A stretch of DNA of 64,000 nucleotides from Sistotremastrum niveocremeum HHB9708 (GCA_001630475.1 KV419418.1:186001-250000), one strand, 5' to 3'; positions 48,101-60,124 are shown, counted from the first letter of the stretch. The notes: generated by a model not told the origin, from the letters alone. Made by a program: numbers and translations.

Positions 48101-49134
48101 ATGAACAGAAATACCGGATTTCCGTCGTATCCGAACAATATGGCCAGTTCCTCATCAAGTCCACCGTTCCGTGAATCCGCAAATTCTTCAGACCAGAACT
48201 CTACTCGTAGTACGCGACAACCGCCGACAAACTTCGAAATCGCTGAAATATTTTCTCATGCAGGATATCTTCCTACTCAGCACCATTCATCGCGAACGGC
48301 CAGCTACGAAGGTTATTCATCAAATATGGCCTCTCAGACCTCGTCCGATACCCAAGGTGAATCTAAGAGCCTTTCGAAGAAAATAGCCGATCTAATTGAG
48401 ATTCAATAGGCTTTCGTTCATCCAGCACTGTAATTAATCCTCACGATTATGCATCTCCGATCCCACGCAGGAGAGCTGCCCCTCTTTCAGCCTCGGTGGA
48501 TCTGCCGCTCTCAGTCCCAGATTTTGAGACTTCACACTACGACTATAGTGAGTTTAGTCTAAGAAGTGACACTTGTAAAAACTGACATCTACCCGAGATT
48601 TTGCTTCAATCTCCGGCTCGCGGTTTGACCATTACGAGGAAGAGACGAATGCTACTCCACAGTCTACTACCGGGACCAGCGAAGAAACCAAGATGTCCCG
48701 TGACGCAAAGCGAGAAAACGAGCGCCGAGCGCAGAAGAAGATGAGCGATGCAGGGAAGACTATCGTCGCTTGGGTCAAGGAAAACGAACCCGACGTCGGA
48801 AAGGTCGGCATTGCCGATGCGATAGCAATCGAACTACAGAGAGACAGGTTAGCGCGCTTTTCTGTCGATCTCACCCAGAAATTAATGCATATTTCAGGCG
48901 CTTAAGGTTAGATTTGACACATTTCAGCGATCATAACCTTGGACTTAATCCCATTTTAGTCAAGAAGTTTCCAATCTGCTCGCAGAGCTGCGTAGCTTGC
49001 AAGCGAAAAATAACCACCTCCAGATGACCAACGACCACTTGCTGAAAATGCTGTGGGATCACGCTACTGCCACTCAAGACGCGGCTTTGCAAAACAAGCT
49101 GCAACATTTTGTGTCGAAGCAGCACGGAGACTAG
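48101..49134 (+). CDS. Basic helix-loop-helix/zipper-like protein, family member 1
   Basis: Exons 48101-48356, 48410-48547, 48598-48847, 48898-48906 (9 nt) and 48960-49134 give 275 residues with consistent phases. A Ser/Asn-rich N-terminal half precedes a basic segment (DAKRENERRAQKKMSDAGK), a first helix (TIVAWVKENEP), a short Gly loop (DVGKVGI) and a second helix (ADAIAIELQR). The second helix runs straight into a coiled coil with spaced Leu (VSNLLAELRSLQAKNNHLQM). This order is that of bHLH-zipper transcription factors. The canonical E-box-reading His is not at its place, so DNA binding is an inference. The 9-nt exon (RLS) lies exactly between helix 2 and the coil, at the same phase as in members 2 and 3. 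A TATA box lies about 60 nt upstream. Confidence 0.8.
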
Positions 49135-50603
49135 ACCATGGATAATGATATCTTAGATCACGAGATTCTCCACCGGTTGTAGAGACTGCGTTTGTATCCC
49201 GGATTTTCCTTATCCATAGAGTTTTGTGGACTGTTTATTATGCCTTAGCTTATCATTAGTAGTGGGTTGTAGCAGCGTTGAGCGTCTGACGATTGGGTCA
49301 CGGAGGATTTAATATTGTAAAATACCGAAATGAGACATCGTGTCTTCTATTTTCACGTCATTTCCATTTCCATAACCGACATTCAATGCAGAACCTTCGA
49401 TTCAACACTTCATAGAGGTTAGACCATCTCAATTTCTAATGAATGTGCCTTTCGCAAAGATTGTCGACAGAGATTTTCAAATCGAGACCGGCATATATGC
49501 GCTGTGTGTGTAGGGAACAGGATCTGGAAGTGGCGGATTATCCCCAAATTATTATTTTGACCTCACATGAACACGAGTATTTTATTACCTAACGAGGGGA
49601 CTTGGGTCATCACTCCCTGAAACAAGATTAATCACTCGAAAATCCCGACCGATGTTTAGTACGTAGAAATGAGCTATGGAGGTTCTTCTAATTCCTGCCC
49701 TGAAAATCATAGGAAAACAATATTGAGGAGGGACCTCCACTCTTGAGGTTGAGCGGTCTTCTCAGGGAGCCCATCGTAAGTTTGTGAGGACATTGCCAAG
49801 TTCAGCATAGTTGGGGAAGATCACTGAGGATACATGGTTTATCTCATGCGACAGACGCTTACCCACAAAATCCCAAAGCAAATGATTTGAGTAGTTCCAG
49901 ATTGTGCTACTTTGTACCCTTCTTCTTGAACCGATTTTTGTAAGTAAAGCCTGCGGGATGATTTTCTGGTACCCGACTCGGAGATTTTTCGATGAAAAGC
50001 TACCTAAAATTTTGAGGCATCATGCTATCGTAATTCTAGTATTCTTCGAGATTTTTTGCCGTCGTTCGTGTGAGATAAGCGTCGTTCTTCTTCACTGCGT
50101 TTGATCGGAATAAAAAATTAGGGTTCGACCACACAGGCAGAGGTTCCAGTGTCTATGAAGAATTTTCACGCGAAGTACTATATCTCATGAATTCTTGCAG
50201 TATTCACTGAGACATACACCAATGAGGCTGCTAAATGTGATTCCTGGTGCTCTAGAGAGCACTTCTACGATAGATCTAGAAATGCCAGTAGCTTTGATAC
50301 TGGACTGCAGGTGCCACTCGGCGAGGAGCGCCACTTTGATCATTACTCCTTGAACCGTGGAAGCTCGCCAAGCTGCCACTGCTCGATCGACCGAAGATTG
50401 AGAGACTTTCCTCATTAACCCCTCGGGAAGCACATTCTCCCGCGGAAAAGAGGGCCTGAGAATGTGGCGGTTATCGAAATGGCGGCTTGAATGAGCACTC
50501 TACTATTAATGAGCGCTGCTACCAGTGGCTTCGGATACGGTCAGGGCAGCGGACTTGGGCGTCTCTCTTTGCTGGAAGTCTGTGAAATGCTTTTCACGAA
50601 CCC
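49135..50603. other. Intergenic between members 1 and 2
   Basis: No supported gene in 1.5 kb; short frames only. Promoter of member 2 at the right end. Confidence 0.4.
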
Positions 50604-50611
50604 TATATATA
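50604..50611 (+). promoter_or_regulatory. TATA box of zipper-like gene 2
   Basis: TATATATA, about 45 nt up from the ATG at 50654. Confidence 0.5.
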
Positions 50612-50653
50612 CGCCCATAAGAATGGTCCTACCATCTGGTTAGAATTCGTTCT

Positions 50654-51738
50654 ATGTCGTTTACGCAGTCCAATCAGCGCAACATTCCCCCTTTCATGAC
50701 CTCCTCGTCTGCGATGGACTGGTCACACTTCAGGAATGCTGAACAGCCTGAAAACGAACCTCATGCTCCACTCGCTTTGCCTGCAGTCGTCCACCATCAT
50801 GATGATAACACCAACTGGCCTGCATCGTTCAATACCGGGACATCATCGGGTGAGGACGGACATGCATACTTCGCGTGACAATGCTAAAGACATGCTTTGA
50901 AGACGCTACGGCCTTTCGAATGGATGGCATCAGCCCAGCCAGCTTCCCTCATCCCGCTCAATCAACGTGGGACCCGTATTCTGGTACACAGTCCTGAGTA
51001 TCAACGATGTAGACATACTCATTCTCATAATTTGGACAGAGAATGTACAGATTCCTGCACAGCGCTTCAACGCGATGAGTAGGAACGGCTCGAACGCAAG
51101 TTACAGAGGCTTCCGCCCCGATAATAACGACACACACGAGTTCATCGCGGTCACCGACAATATAGGCGGTGGTCAGACTCAACATTATGCTCAGCCGAAC
51201 ATGCAAAGGAGCTCTGGCGTTCAAGCTGAGGAGTCCGAGGCCTCGAGTGTTTCGGAGATGCCTTCCGGGGACAGCTCCCATCGCCGAGCTGAGCTCAAGG
51301 CACGACGGAAGCTAACAGAAGCCAAAGCAAGGCTTCATGCACGCGTCCAGGAACGGTCGGGGAGGCGCCTTCATGGGCATGCGGAGAACATCAATTATCT
51401 TGTGACTGCCGCCAAGTGAGTACATCTCTCATGCGAAAAAGCGTTGTTCTCATCGTGGACAGGCAAGATAGGTAGATTCTAAGTTTTGAGTATGGCGAAC
51501 GAAGAAACTGACAGGCTTTTTCAGCGAGCAGATGCAGCTACTGCGTCGAGAGAACGCGACGCTGAAGAACGACATCATAGAACTTCGCCGCAAGTACGAC
51601 ACACTTAAACAGCAGGTTGTGCCCAGTGTGCGCAAGAATCGAAGCGATATGCCAAGGCAACCGAATTCAGTAGGTCTACCCCGAGAGCACGAATGGCAGG
51701 CCACAGAAAGTCAGACCGCGTCGAGGATGGCTCGTTGA
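50654..51738 (+). CDS. Basic helix-loop-helix/zipper-like protein, family member 2
   Basis: Exons 50654-50849, 50939-50983, 51040-51415, 51463-51471 (9 nt) and 51525-51738 give 279 residues with consistent phases. The N-terminal part is rich in Ser, His, Asn and Pro. The core is basic (SHRRAELKARRKLTEAKARL), then a Gly/Arg loop and a second helix (GHAENINYLVTAAK). The 9-nt exon (GCAAGATAG, giving QDS) comes next, followed by a strong coiled coil (EQMQLLRRENATLKNDIIEL). The core is the most diverged of the four members; the exon phase pattern and the coil tie it to the family. A nuclear regulatory role is inferred only. Confidence 0.78.
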
Positions 51739-54057
51739 TCCTAGGATACACGAGGATACATGAGGCAACGAGAGATGGACATATCTAGACAATCAGGACA
51801 ATCAGTATGCAGTTCTTCGTATGAGACAGTCGAGTACATTTTCTTAGTTCCGGAAACCCCTTGTAAACTTAGCACCGCCTACGCTCCGGAAGCGCCTTCG
51901 GATTCCGGATATACCGAAGCGGATCTTGGTTACCTTAGCAACCACGATCCATCAAACTTCAAAGTGATCTACGAAAGTGGCTGATCGCCCACATCATCGA
52001 TAGTCGTCATTGTTTGCACGAGAATTGCGTGTGTGAAGAGAATCATAAAATGGAGGGATGTGTTCCCCGATGAACGCAAATGGGATTGTAGTGCCAGTTC
52101 TGTTGTGAAGCCTCGAGTTTCCAGAGTTTCCGGTTTGTGTGGGGTGAAAAGTAAGAAGGGGACTGAAGAGGAACGATCGACTCTAGGTGCGTATCGGAAT
52201 GCGCAAGTCATGCAGACTCCAGATCCATGACGTGCAGAAGCAGACGCGACCTTGGCTTCATGTTGAGTCATTGCACAATGGCCTGGAGGCTGAAAGGCGA
52301 ATCAAAGATCTGTTGGCAGGATTACGCCTCGAACCTCAATCGACGACTCCTATCAGGTCCTGAGTGACTGGGAGTCAGAAATGAAAGGAAGAGTCGAGGG
52401 AAATGATTACATTACATAAGCGAGTCTTAGGTAATAAAGCTATGCGACACCGCTTTCACTAGAAAATTCACTGCCTTCCAGTTCGGCAGGCTGAGCAACA
52501 TTCCGAAGGCGATACATGGCGGGAACAAGGATCTGTACATGCCCTGACTCGATTGCAGATGACAGCGTTTGGGGTGCTGTACACCTTCATGTGTACCTTG
52601 AGCAAGTCGAGTGACTCGAGTCGAATGACCAGAACATGGATCCAGTTACAATAATGTAGATCGTGGTAGGGGTGTGATAGCGGGGCACATCAACTGCATG
52701 CTACATGTGCGATCCACGGGAGGTGCGTGCGAGAGAAATGAAACAACAGTGGCTGCACTGAAGCGACACAAGCAGCGTATGATAGCGTCGCAGCGAAAGA
52801 TAGGAGAAACGGAGAAACTTTCTTCGACAGGAGATTTTATTCAGCCGTTAAACATGAAGCTTGGCTCAGACTTACCACGATCACGGTCTGCGTTTGGATA
52901 GAAGGCTATGTTTGAGCTTGAACAGCGGATGTTGGAGTCTTCTCATGAGCTGATGAAGTGATTTGGAAGTCTTAATGCCTTGTGGGAGAAAGGCAAAATA
53001 AGCAACGAGGAATCATGCCCTCAATTGAGTCTGAAGGATTCCTGACGAATGCCATGCCTGGCCCCGAGATTTGGAACTCGATATCTCGAAGAGTGAACGA
53101 TTGGGATTTCAGGATGCTGGCGGTTGTCGCATTTCACCCCATCGCGTCTTTTCCCGCTCCATGCCTCCGGGTCGATGCATGTAACTCGTGCCGTACCATT
53201 CTCAGGGAGCGCATCAACCGCAAGAGCGGGTTAGGCGCAAGAGAGTAGCGCCAACTTTAGTAGAGCTGAGTTTAGCAGTTGGGGAGGCTCGATTTCAATC
53301 TCCGACAAGCGTCCCACTGGCGTCACTTTCCCAGCTAGGCAGAGATTATGATACGCCCGGGGCTAATGGTATACATGCTTCTGGTATTAGAGGTTCATTA
53401 TGTTCTTCCCTCCCAGTATCAGGTTGTGGATCCTGAGCCAGTCAACAAGTTTTTTGACGATATCTGTAAGAAGTGACTCCATACGAAATCGAAATGAGGG
53501 CTTTAAAAATTCATTTCAGCCCCTCAGTAAAGGAAAACTCCATTCAACTACGGCAATGCGGCTGATGCCAGCGATACATTGCAGAGCTTGACCTTTGCTC
53601 CTCATTGCATTACGAAGCGGATGATCCTGCAACAATCGTTACTGGAAGCTGCCTTTCTGCCTCGTGTTGGATGGGAGGCCAATTGTGAAATCCATAACAG
53701 CATGAGATTGAGCGATTGAGTCTCTTGAGCCTGAACCCCAGTGTTGAGGCGCATTGATCATGCTCCATACTGTGAGTCTCGTTCGGAACTTGCAAATAGA
53801 TTTCTTACCTTGTATTTATGCCAGCTTTCTTGTCTCGGACTATAAACTTCTTGTTCGCCAGTCATTCTGTTTTGGAAGAGTGTGCCCATCATCCCCTTCC
53901 TACTTCCTTCCATTAGCTCTCGAGCACGTCCTGCGATCAGCACAACTCAGCTCTGCTACCCGTCAATGCCTGCTTTCCGTTCCTCGAGCCGACTTTCGAC
54001 TGGTGGGACGCTTTGCATCATGTCCCTGTCTTCGCTTGAACGTTTGATATAGCTCCC
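51739..54057. other. Possible decayed fifth family member; otherwise empty
   Basis: Between members 2 and 3 lie open pieces that could be relics. They are 51760-51984 (MRQREMDISRQSGQSVCSSS...), an Arg/Lys/Leu-rich coil-like end near 52230-52364 (LEAERRIKDLLAGLRLEP then stop), a basic piece near 52720-52900 (LKRHKQRMIASQRKIGETEK) and a Leu-rich end near 52904-52960 (MFELEQRMLESSHELMK then stop). No consistent gene model joins them. The 52980-54050 part shows nothing supported. Confidence 0.3.
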
Positions 54058-54707
54058 ATGCACCGTTCTCCCAATCAGATGGATGCGTTTGGAAACCGCG
54101 GCACTTCTACTTCTGAAACTTCGAGGACTCGTATGTTTTTTCGTCTGATTGGGGGTCCCGCAGCTGATCATATGCAGGATCTCCTCCGAGACCGTACCCA
54201 CAAGAACGTCAAAATATAGAGCTCAAGGTTCATCGACGTGAAATTGAGCGAAAATCCCAACACAAACGAAGCGAGACTGGTAAAAGACTAATTGAGTGGG
54301 TCAAGAAAAATATGCCGGGTCATGGCGCTGTAGGAGCGGCTGACGCCGGCGAGATTGTGCTCAACACAGTCGAGTGCGTTCATGATTTTCTTTCGAGCTG
54401 GACGCGTTGAAACTAAACATCTTGGCAGACAATATCGGTGAGAACAACTATAATCTTGATAGCGACCTCTTCTGATTCCGACCTCAGACGCGAGTTAAGG
54501 GAGCTGCAAGAATACTGCAAACACCTTGAGTCCATCAAACATCAAACACGACAACCATCATCTGCCCCGAGATCTCATCTGGCCTTTCCCCAGCCGACTG
54601 CATGGCAACATCCAACGAGCTTTGCTAACCCGACAGATTGTAACTTCCCATCAACGAATATTAACCACATGTTCCAATCTCCTTACTCTGGGTACGATCT
54701 CTCTTAA
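54058..54707 (+). CDS. Basic helix-loop-helix/zipper-like protein, family member 3
   Basis: Exons 54058-54130, 54178-54373, 54429-54437 (9 nt) and 54488-54707 give 165 residues with consistent phases. It is the shortest member, with little N-terminal extension. The basic part is ELKVHRREIERKSQHKR. Helix 1 is KRLIEWVKKNMP, the loop is GHGAVGA, and helix 2 is ADAGEIVLNTVE. The 9-nt exon (ACAATATCG, giving QYR) leads into the coil RELRELQEYCKHLES. The E-R/K-R/K-S/A-Q-K/H-K core of the basic region is shared with members 1 and 4. A Pro/Ser/Asn-rich tail follows. Probably a DNA-binding regulator by layout; no named family was recognised. Confidence 0.82.
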
Positions 54708-55806
54708 TGTGCACTACATCCACAATTGTGCTGGTCGCAATATTCATATCACCGAGTAGAATCTGTGTACATAATATCCGCAGGCGTCTATTGCTAAATT
54801 TTCCCTTTCGAATGACTCGTATGTGAATGAATGTTCGCTTTTACACCCCTGATAGCTGCGTTGATTCTAGTCGATCTACAGCTACTGCTTGGCTGAGCAT
54901 GTATAGTAACTGTTGATGAGGTCAGCCTTTAACTTATGTCTGTTAGCACTCTCGAGGGAGGTACCGGTGCTGCAGCGCCATGACGTGCTGATATAAAATA
55001 TACATGTTTGTGTAAAATGTGCATAAATAATGCGACATGAATACCACTAATCAGTCGAACCTCGATGATATCGCCACCAACTTTTGCTCCGGTACTTGTA
55101 TAGCTTGTATATATTAGTGTATTAGGCAATATTAGCCATGCATGGTTTCATGGTTTCATCGCCGACCTCGACCGACGACGAACGCCGTTGGCTAGAGTCA
55201 TGGAGAGGATATTACAGGATAACACATGTTCATTGCTTTCGAAATCAGTACACTCATTTCTCACCGGGACCCCTTCTGACCAATTTGAGGGCTGAGATCG
55301 GAGATCTGAGACCTGTAGGACGTGTCGGTCTTTGTTAGGGTTGAAGCTCCGAGAGCTCGAGGCTGGCCATGGCCATGAAAAGAGACCGAATATGTTATTA
55401 CTAAAGCGAGATCCGCGATTTCCGATGGTGCCATGCATGATGCTGGCAGCACTTGTGTCAGACCTGGTGTCAGACTGATTTCATTTCCGAAAACCAATTC
55501 CGAGAAGCGCTCCGCGGATCCGGTCTAAGGCACAAATTGCCAGATCTGGGAGACTTCGATCAGTGATGTGAGCATCCTACTCCATCGTAGTATACGCTCA
55601 TATAATTTCCCTATCAATTCCCGCATTGCTAAGCCGTGTCTTGGCTCAGGAGCGCTTCGTATAGATTCAGGACAACGCTGTATGCCGATATGAACTCATG
55701 AAGTGAAAACCTAGGCGCCCCGTCGAGCATCTCATGACTATCCTAGGTGCACGGCCCTTCTTTCAGGTATTTCTGAGACCATATCACCGCACCTAGTTGA
55801 ATCACG
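54708..55806. other. Intergenic between members 3 and 4
   Basis: No supported gene in 1.1 kb. Confidence 0.4.
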
Positions 55807-56706
55807 ATGCATCGATTCTGCCATCATGAAGATATCGAAGGTCTCTTCGTTTTAGCTTATAATGTGGAGGGAGCGGGGGAGAAAGGATATCTTGGATCAA
55901 CATCGCCCGTGCGGATCAGTCCCTCAATCTTCAAAATGGGAAGCTTCATCAAAAGCATCGATTCCTCATGCTCCTGGCCAATACCTGTAGAGCAGGTTCT
56001 GGGGCAGGATTTTGAATTGGCGGCTGCTAATCAGATGCAGGCGCACTTTCCACCCCATAATATCATCAGTGAAACGGACCATAGCGGCACCAATGGCCCG
56101 CTACAACTCTCGCCGCCGGTGAGATCCTCGAGGTACACCACTGGTAAGATTCTCCTTGCGAAAACTGCTACGTTCACACTCTGAGAATTACCCGACTACC
56201 AGATATCGCATCTGATCAATGGAACTTCTTCAAATTCTCTAATGGCCTCGACGAGCTTCCAGAAAATCCAGTTCAAATGGTTGAGCCATTAGGTACGCCT
56301 ACCAGAGCCCATTGTTTCCCTCCTATTCTGAGCAACATTTCAGTAACTAATAGCTCTTCTTGCTTTGAAGTGCATCCTGATACACAGGCCAGAGTTGGGA
56401 AATGGCACCGTCGGGATATCGAGAAGAAATCACAAAAGAAACTCCAGGAGGCCCATTCAATGATCCGAGAGCTATTCAAGAGCTTGTATCCTAACATGGG
56501 TCACGTCGGAACCGCGGAGGCAATCTTCACCTTGCTGGATGCCTTTCGGTAAGGGATCTCACTCCGCCTATTATCTTATAAAATCTTCAGCTGGGTCCAG
56601 ATCCTTGCAGTCCATAAACAATGATCTTTCCGAGAAATTGACGCAGGAATCGAAACGAACACACATTCTTATGGAGGCGCTGGTGCAACGACGCGACCTT
56701 GCCTAA
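55807..56706 (+). CDS. Basic helix-loop-helix/zipper-like protein, family member 4
   Basis: Exons 55807-56143, 56203-56548 and 56601-56706 give 262 residues with consistent phases. The start is uncertain: ATG at 55807 or 55936 are both in frame. The core reads GKWHRRDIEKKSQKKLQEAH (basic), SMIRELFKSLYP (helix 1), NMGHVGT (loop) and AEAIFTLLDAFR (helix 2). The coil SLQSINNDLSEKLTQESKR follows. The three residues that a 9-nt exon supplies in members 1-3 are here (SLQ) at the start of the last exon, with no second intron. This member has therefore lost, or never gained, the intron after the micro-exon. A further in-frame intron may exist at 56292-56343. Confidence 0.75.
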
Positions 56707-57743
56707 CTCTATTTCAACACAGCAGCGAACCGGGTCATTTCTGTTGACTCGATCCTGCGCTGCATAGGGAAACTCGCGGTATCGTAAGCTAAGGTGGTGA
56801 CCAGGTAAGTTATCATGCTGACTCCCGTCCTAGAAGTTCACCCGCATCGGACCTCAAAGTTTTGATATCCCCACTGTTTCATTTTGTGTACATTTGAAGA
56901 TGAATTGTGTATTCCGATTTCTCTCTCAGCCTACTCTATTGTTCATTCCCCATCTCATTCGCCAAGTAGCGTATCGCCTTCACATTTTCTTAACTTCTGG
57001 CCTCTTGCTTAGCCCATTTTAACCATTGAATAACGATTTGTATTGGCCCATTGATACATTGACAGATCGAGCCTCAGAGAGCCATCCGATATCGTCTGAG
57101 TATAGCTATCCAGAGATCAGAAGATCGTTCCATCGCCTACCACTGACAGAACACAAACGCTCACGACAGATGCTGTCAAGCTGACACAATATTTTGTGGC
57201 CGGCATAATTATTATCCCTAACAGGCCTATCTTGACATTGGAGGAGAGTGGAAAGTATCAGGGACAAGGCTGAGGGTCCGTCGACGCGAAAACTACAAAA
57301 TACTACTTCTAGTCCACATCTCGATCCGGTTAAGCTTGGTAAACGACATGTACAATAGATTCGCAGGCTCAAATTGATCTTTCTTGCGTGATTGCTTCAT
57401 TCCTCACTTCTTCAGTAGCAGGAGCTACCAATTTACTACCTCGCGCATCACTTCACCCCATCGTGGCGCAGATCTGATCTCCCTGTGACTGAGCCCTGTC
57501 CATCCGAGTCCCGAGATGTCGTCACCATAGACTCGGATTGTATTATCACCAGCCAGCTCTGTCGAGCAGGCTCGAGCCTTGACATCAGATAAACACGGTA
57601 TTGAGCGGGCAGCTTTGTGAGAATTTATGATTCCCCCCAACGCGACAGTGTAGAGTAGAATCCAGGGGTGGTACGGTCGAGCAATATTCGAAAGCCGCGG
57701 CAGACCTTGAACGAACTGGTGTATTCCGTTGCAAGGTCTATGG
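56707..57743. other. Intergenic, no supported gene
   Basis: Convergent 3' regions of member 4 (+) and the membrane protein (-). Confidence 0.4.
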
Positions 57744-58879
57744 TCATCCTGTGGAATCGTTGTCGAGTGTCTGTAATTCGGCGAGATGTGATGACCACTG
57801 CTCCTGCGAGTCTGCCAATTCCTCTCGGCTCGCCATTCTCACCGCCTGTCCTGACTGAACTGTAATCTCGGCGAGCAGAATGTTCTGGTAGGCCGGAAAC
57901 GCTTGCAAATTTCGATGAATTTGCAGCATCTCTTGCGGAATCCGCTTTTGGATGAGCTCCTCCACCGGGGTCAACTTCTTGAGGCGTTTCTCGATGCAGC
58001 CAGCAGCTACACTAGCGGCGGCGGCGGCGGCACTGGATGCGCCTGCCGCAGCTGACAACACAAGTCCACAACCCGGAAAGAGGGCGAGGATCGGAGTCGC
58101 AATGGCCAGGACGATGGAGCAGATGGATAGAGCGTACTTGACGAATGCTGCAATGCGAGAAGGCCACGGATTTCGTTTAGAGGACGACTTTTCCATGTCC
58201 CTAACGTGTTGCTCTAGATTGGATGCTCCCGTCCTGATGTGTTCGATCCGATCTTCTAAAACAGCGGTGTAGCGGTGGATATCATCTGCGACCTGCTTCA
58301 TCAACTCGATCCTCTCTTCATCTGGATCGCGAAATAACCGCGGCTTAGATGACTCGGATGCATTCGAGAGTACATTTTCAAATATTTGAGCGAAAGCCGT
58401 ATGAGATGCGATAACTTTCGCGGTGGTTTCGCGGGCGGCTTCTGCGTCGTTGTGAAGAATGTCGATGATCAAGAAAAGCTTTTCGGCCTTTGGATCCGAA
58501 ACTTTTCGCCTTCTGTGACGAATGGCTATTGGTCAAAGTTGGTGAAAGGCGAAGAATGAATGTACTTCGGCTTGGTTGACTTCCAGTCCTCAAATTTGTC
58601 TCGCAAGTCCTGAAGACCTTCTTGAATTTGTTTCAAAGCTTCCCTTGCGGATATATCAGGGGTGAGGTCACTCGCTGACAGCTTCAGACTTGTAGGTGCT
58701 CGGGAATACAGGCTCTGTGTGGCGGATTTCTTTCTTGAACGCAAGGTCGAAGAAGGGATGTCGGAGGAAGAATTGGTGCGCGTGGGAATCGCATATATGG
58801 AAGAAGTTTTGGGACTCTGGATCTTAGACTGGGAACTGGCGTTGAGAGGTGACTTGGCTGACGTCTGAGGTGATCGCAT
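57744..58879 (-). CDS. Coiled-coil protein with a hydrophobic hairpin, orphan
   Basis: Exons 58879-58566 and 58512-57744 give 360 residues with consistent phases. The intron is 53 nt; using a nearer acceptor would shift the frame. The N-terminus is Ser/Pro/basic. Helical coiled-coil stretches follow (EALKQIQEGLQDLRDKFEDW near 85-105 and ELMKQVADDIHRYTAVLED near 170-190). A long hydrophobic part lies near 228-285 (ICSIVLAIATPILALFPGCG, then an Ala-rich run), and could be one or two membrane spans. A final helical region comes last. The layout recalls a membrane-anchored scaffold, or a pore-like protein of HET-type systems, but no diagnostic motif supports either. The family was not recognised. 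Confidence 0.75.
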
Positions 58880-60124
58880 CGTGTTTAGATCGACTATGTT
58901 TAAGAAAGAATGGTCAAGGCACTTTCTTCACGAACGTCAGGGTGAAGAGCTGGAGGATGTCGGTTCATTCAGGTTGGTGCCCCGTCTTTATGTCGTAGCG
59001 TGATTAGTCCACCCAGGGCAGAGCTTTCTTAGCTCAGATCGGATCCTGCCCAGAGCTGATCTGACGAGTCGAAGGCCTGTCTATAGCGTTGGAACAACCT
59101 GGCCAGATATATCAAAAGATATCTCACACATTTAGAGACGCCCACCATATAAACAGTTAACTCACGGTACTCATCTAATCTCACCCAGCCAAAGTACAGC
59201 AACCCGGAGAAATGGATAGGGGTGACTAATTCGAAGCTACAAGTGATCTTGCCATACGTCACGAAATCCCACTTGTGTTAGGATACAATATGTTTTGAAG
59301 ATCCAATGTGATATCTCACTTTAAAAGGGATAGTAAAATAATGACCTTCGTAGAACAACATCGAGGAGGCTATAGATTAAGGGTTATGACTGACAATTGA
59401 TCAGGACGAGCTAAGGGCAATTGCAAGCCGCGAGCGAAATGAGCGAGTTCATGCATTGACACACAGCCTACTGGCCTAGATGGAACGGCCCAACGTTGCT
59501 GGTTATCTTTGAAGGGGCGCTTATTCTTCGACTCGGAGCAAGTAGCGACACCTGTTCGCACCGGATACGATCGCCTTCTTCAAGCTTCAAGGAAGAGGTA
59601 CGTAATTACTTCTCATGATCAGTATATATCCTGATCCTGATTCAGAGCTCGAGTCATCGGAAAGTTGATTCACGTCCTGTTCGGTGCATAGCAATATGAG
59701 AGAAACAATGAGCGCACAGGGTGCACGTGCCTGCCGAGCTTGCTTATTTAGGCCTATATTTAGGGCCATGTGTGATGAAATTTGATTCATAGCGCTATAG
59801 CAGTGCTATAGCACTGACTCCGACTGTGGGATGTTCCTGGTGTTGTTTATGAATATTTGGCAGTAAAAATCCACTGTCATACAGTGGCACCATTCGCGAT
59901 GCAGTGAACAATTTACATCATAAAACATACACTTGGCCAAAGAGTCCGAGATTATGGAGTGCTCTACGAATACGGAAATACTAGGGACGCGCAGAAAGAA
60001 AAGCGGAAAAGGAGAATAAAAATGCCTTGCCGGGGCCGAAAGTCGATTATAAAGTAAAAGTAAACGTCATAGCAATCGTGACAGACAGAAACAGTAAACC
60101 CAATGAGCTCAAGCATGATACCCC
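58880..60124. other. Intergenic, no supported gene
   Basis: Promoter of the coiled-coil gene and 3' region of the 5-phosphatase. A short palindromic run of GCTATAGC-type sequence lies near 59792-59815. Confidence 0.4.

Noticed and set aside
59790-59830. GCTATAGC palindromes as ends of a transposon
   Set aside because: No second end, no target duplication and no internal sequence was found.
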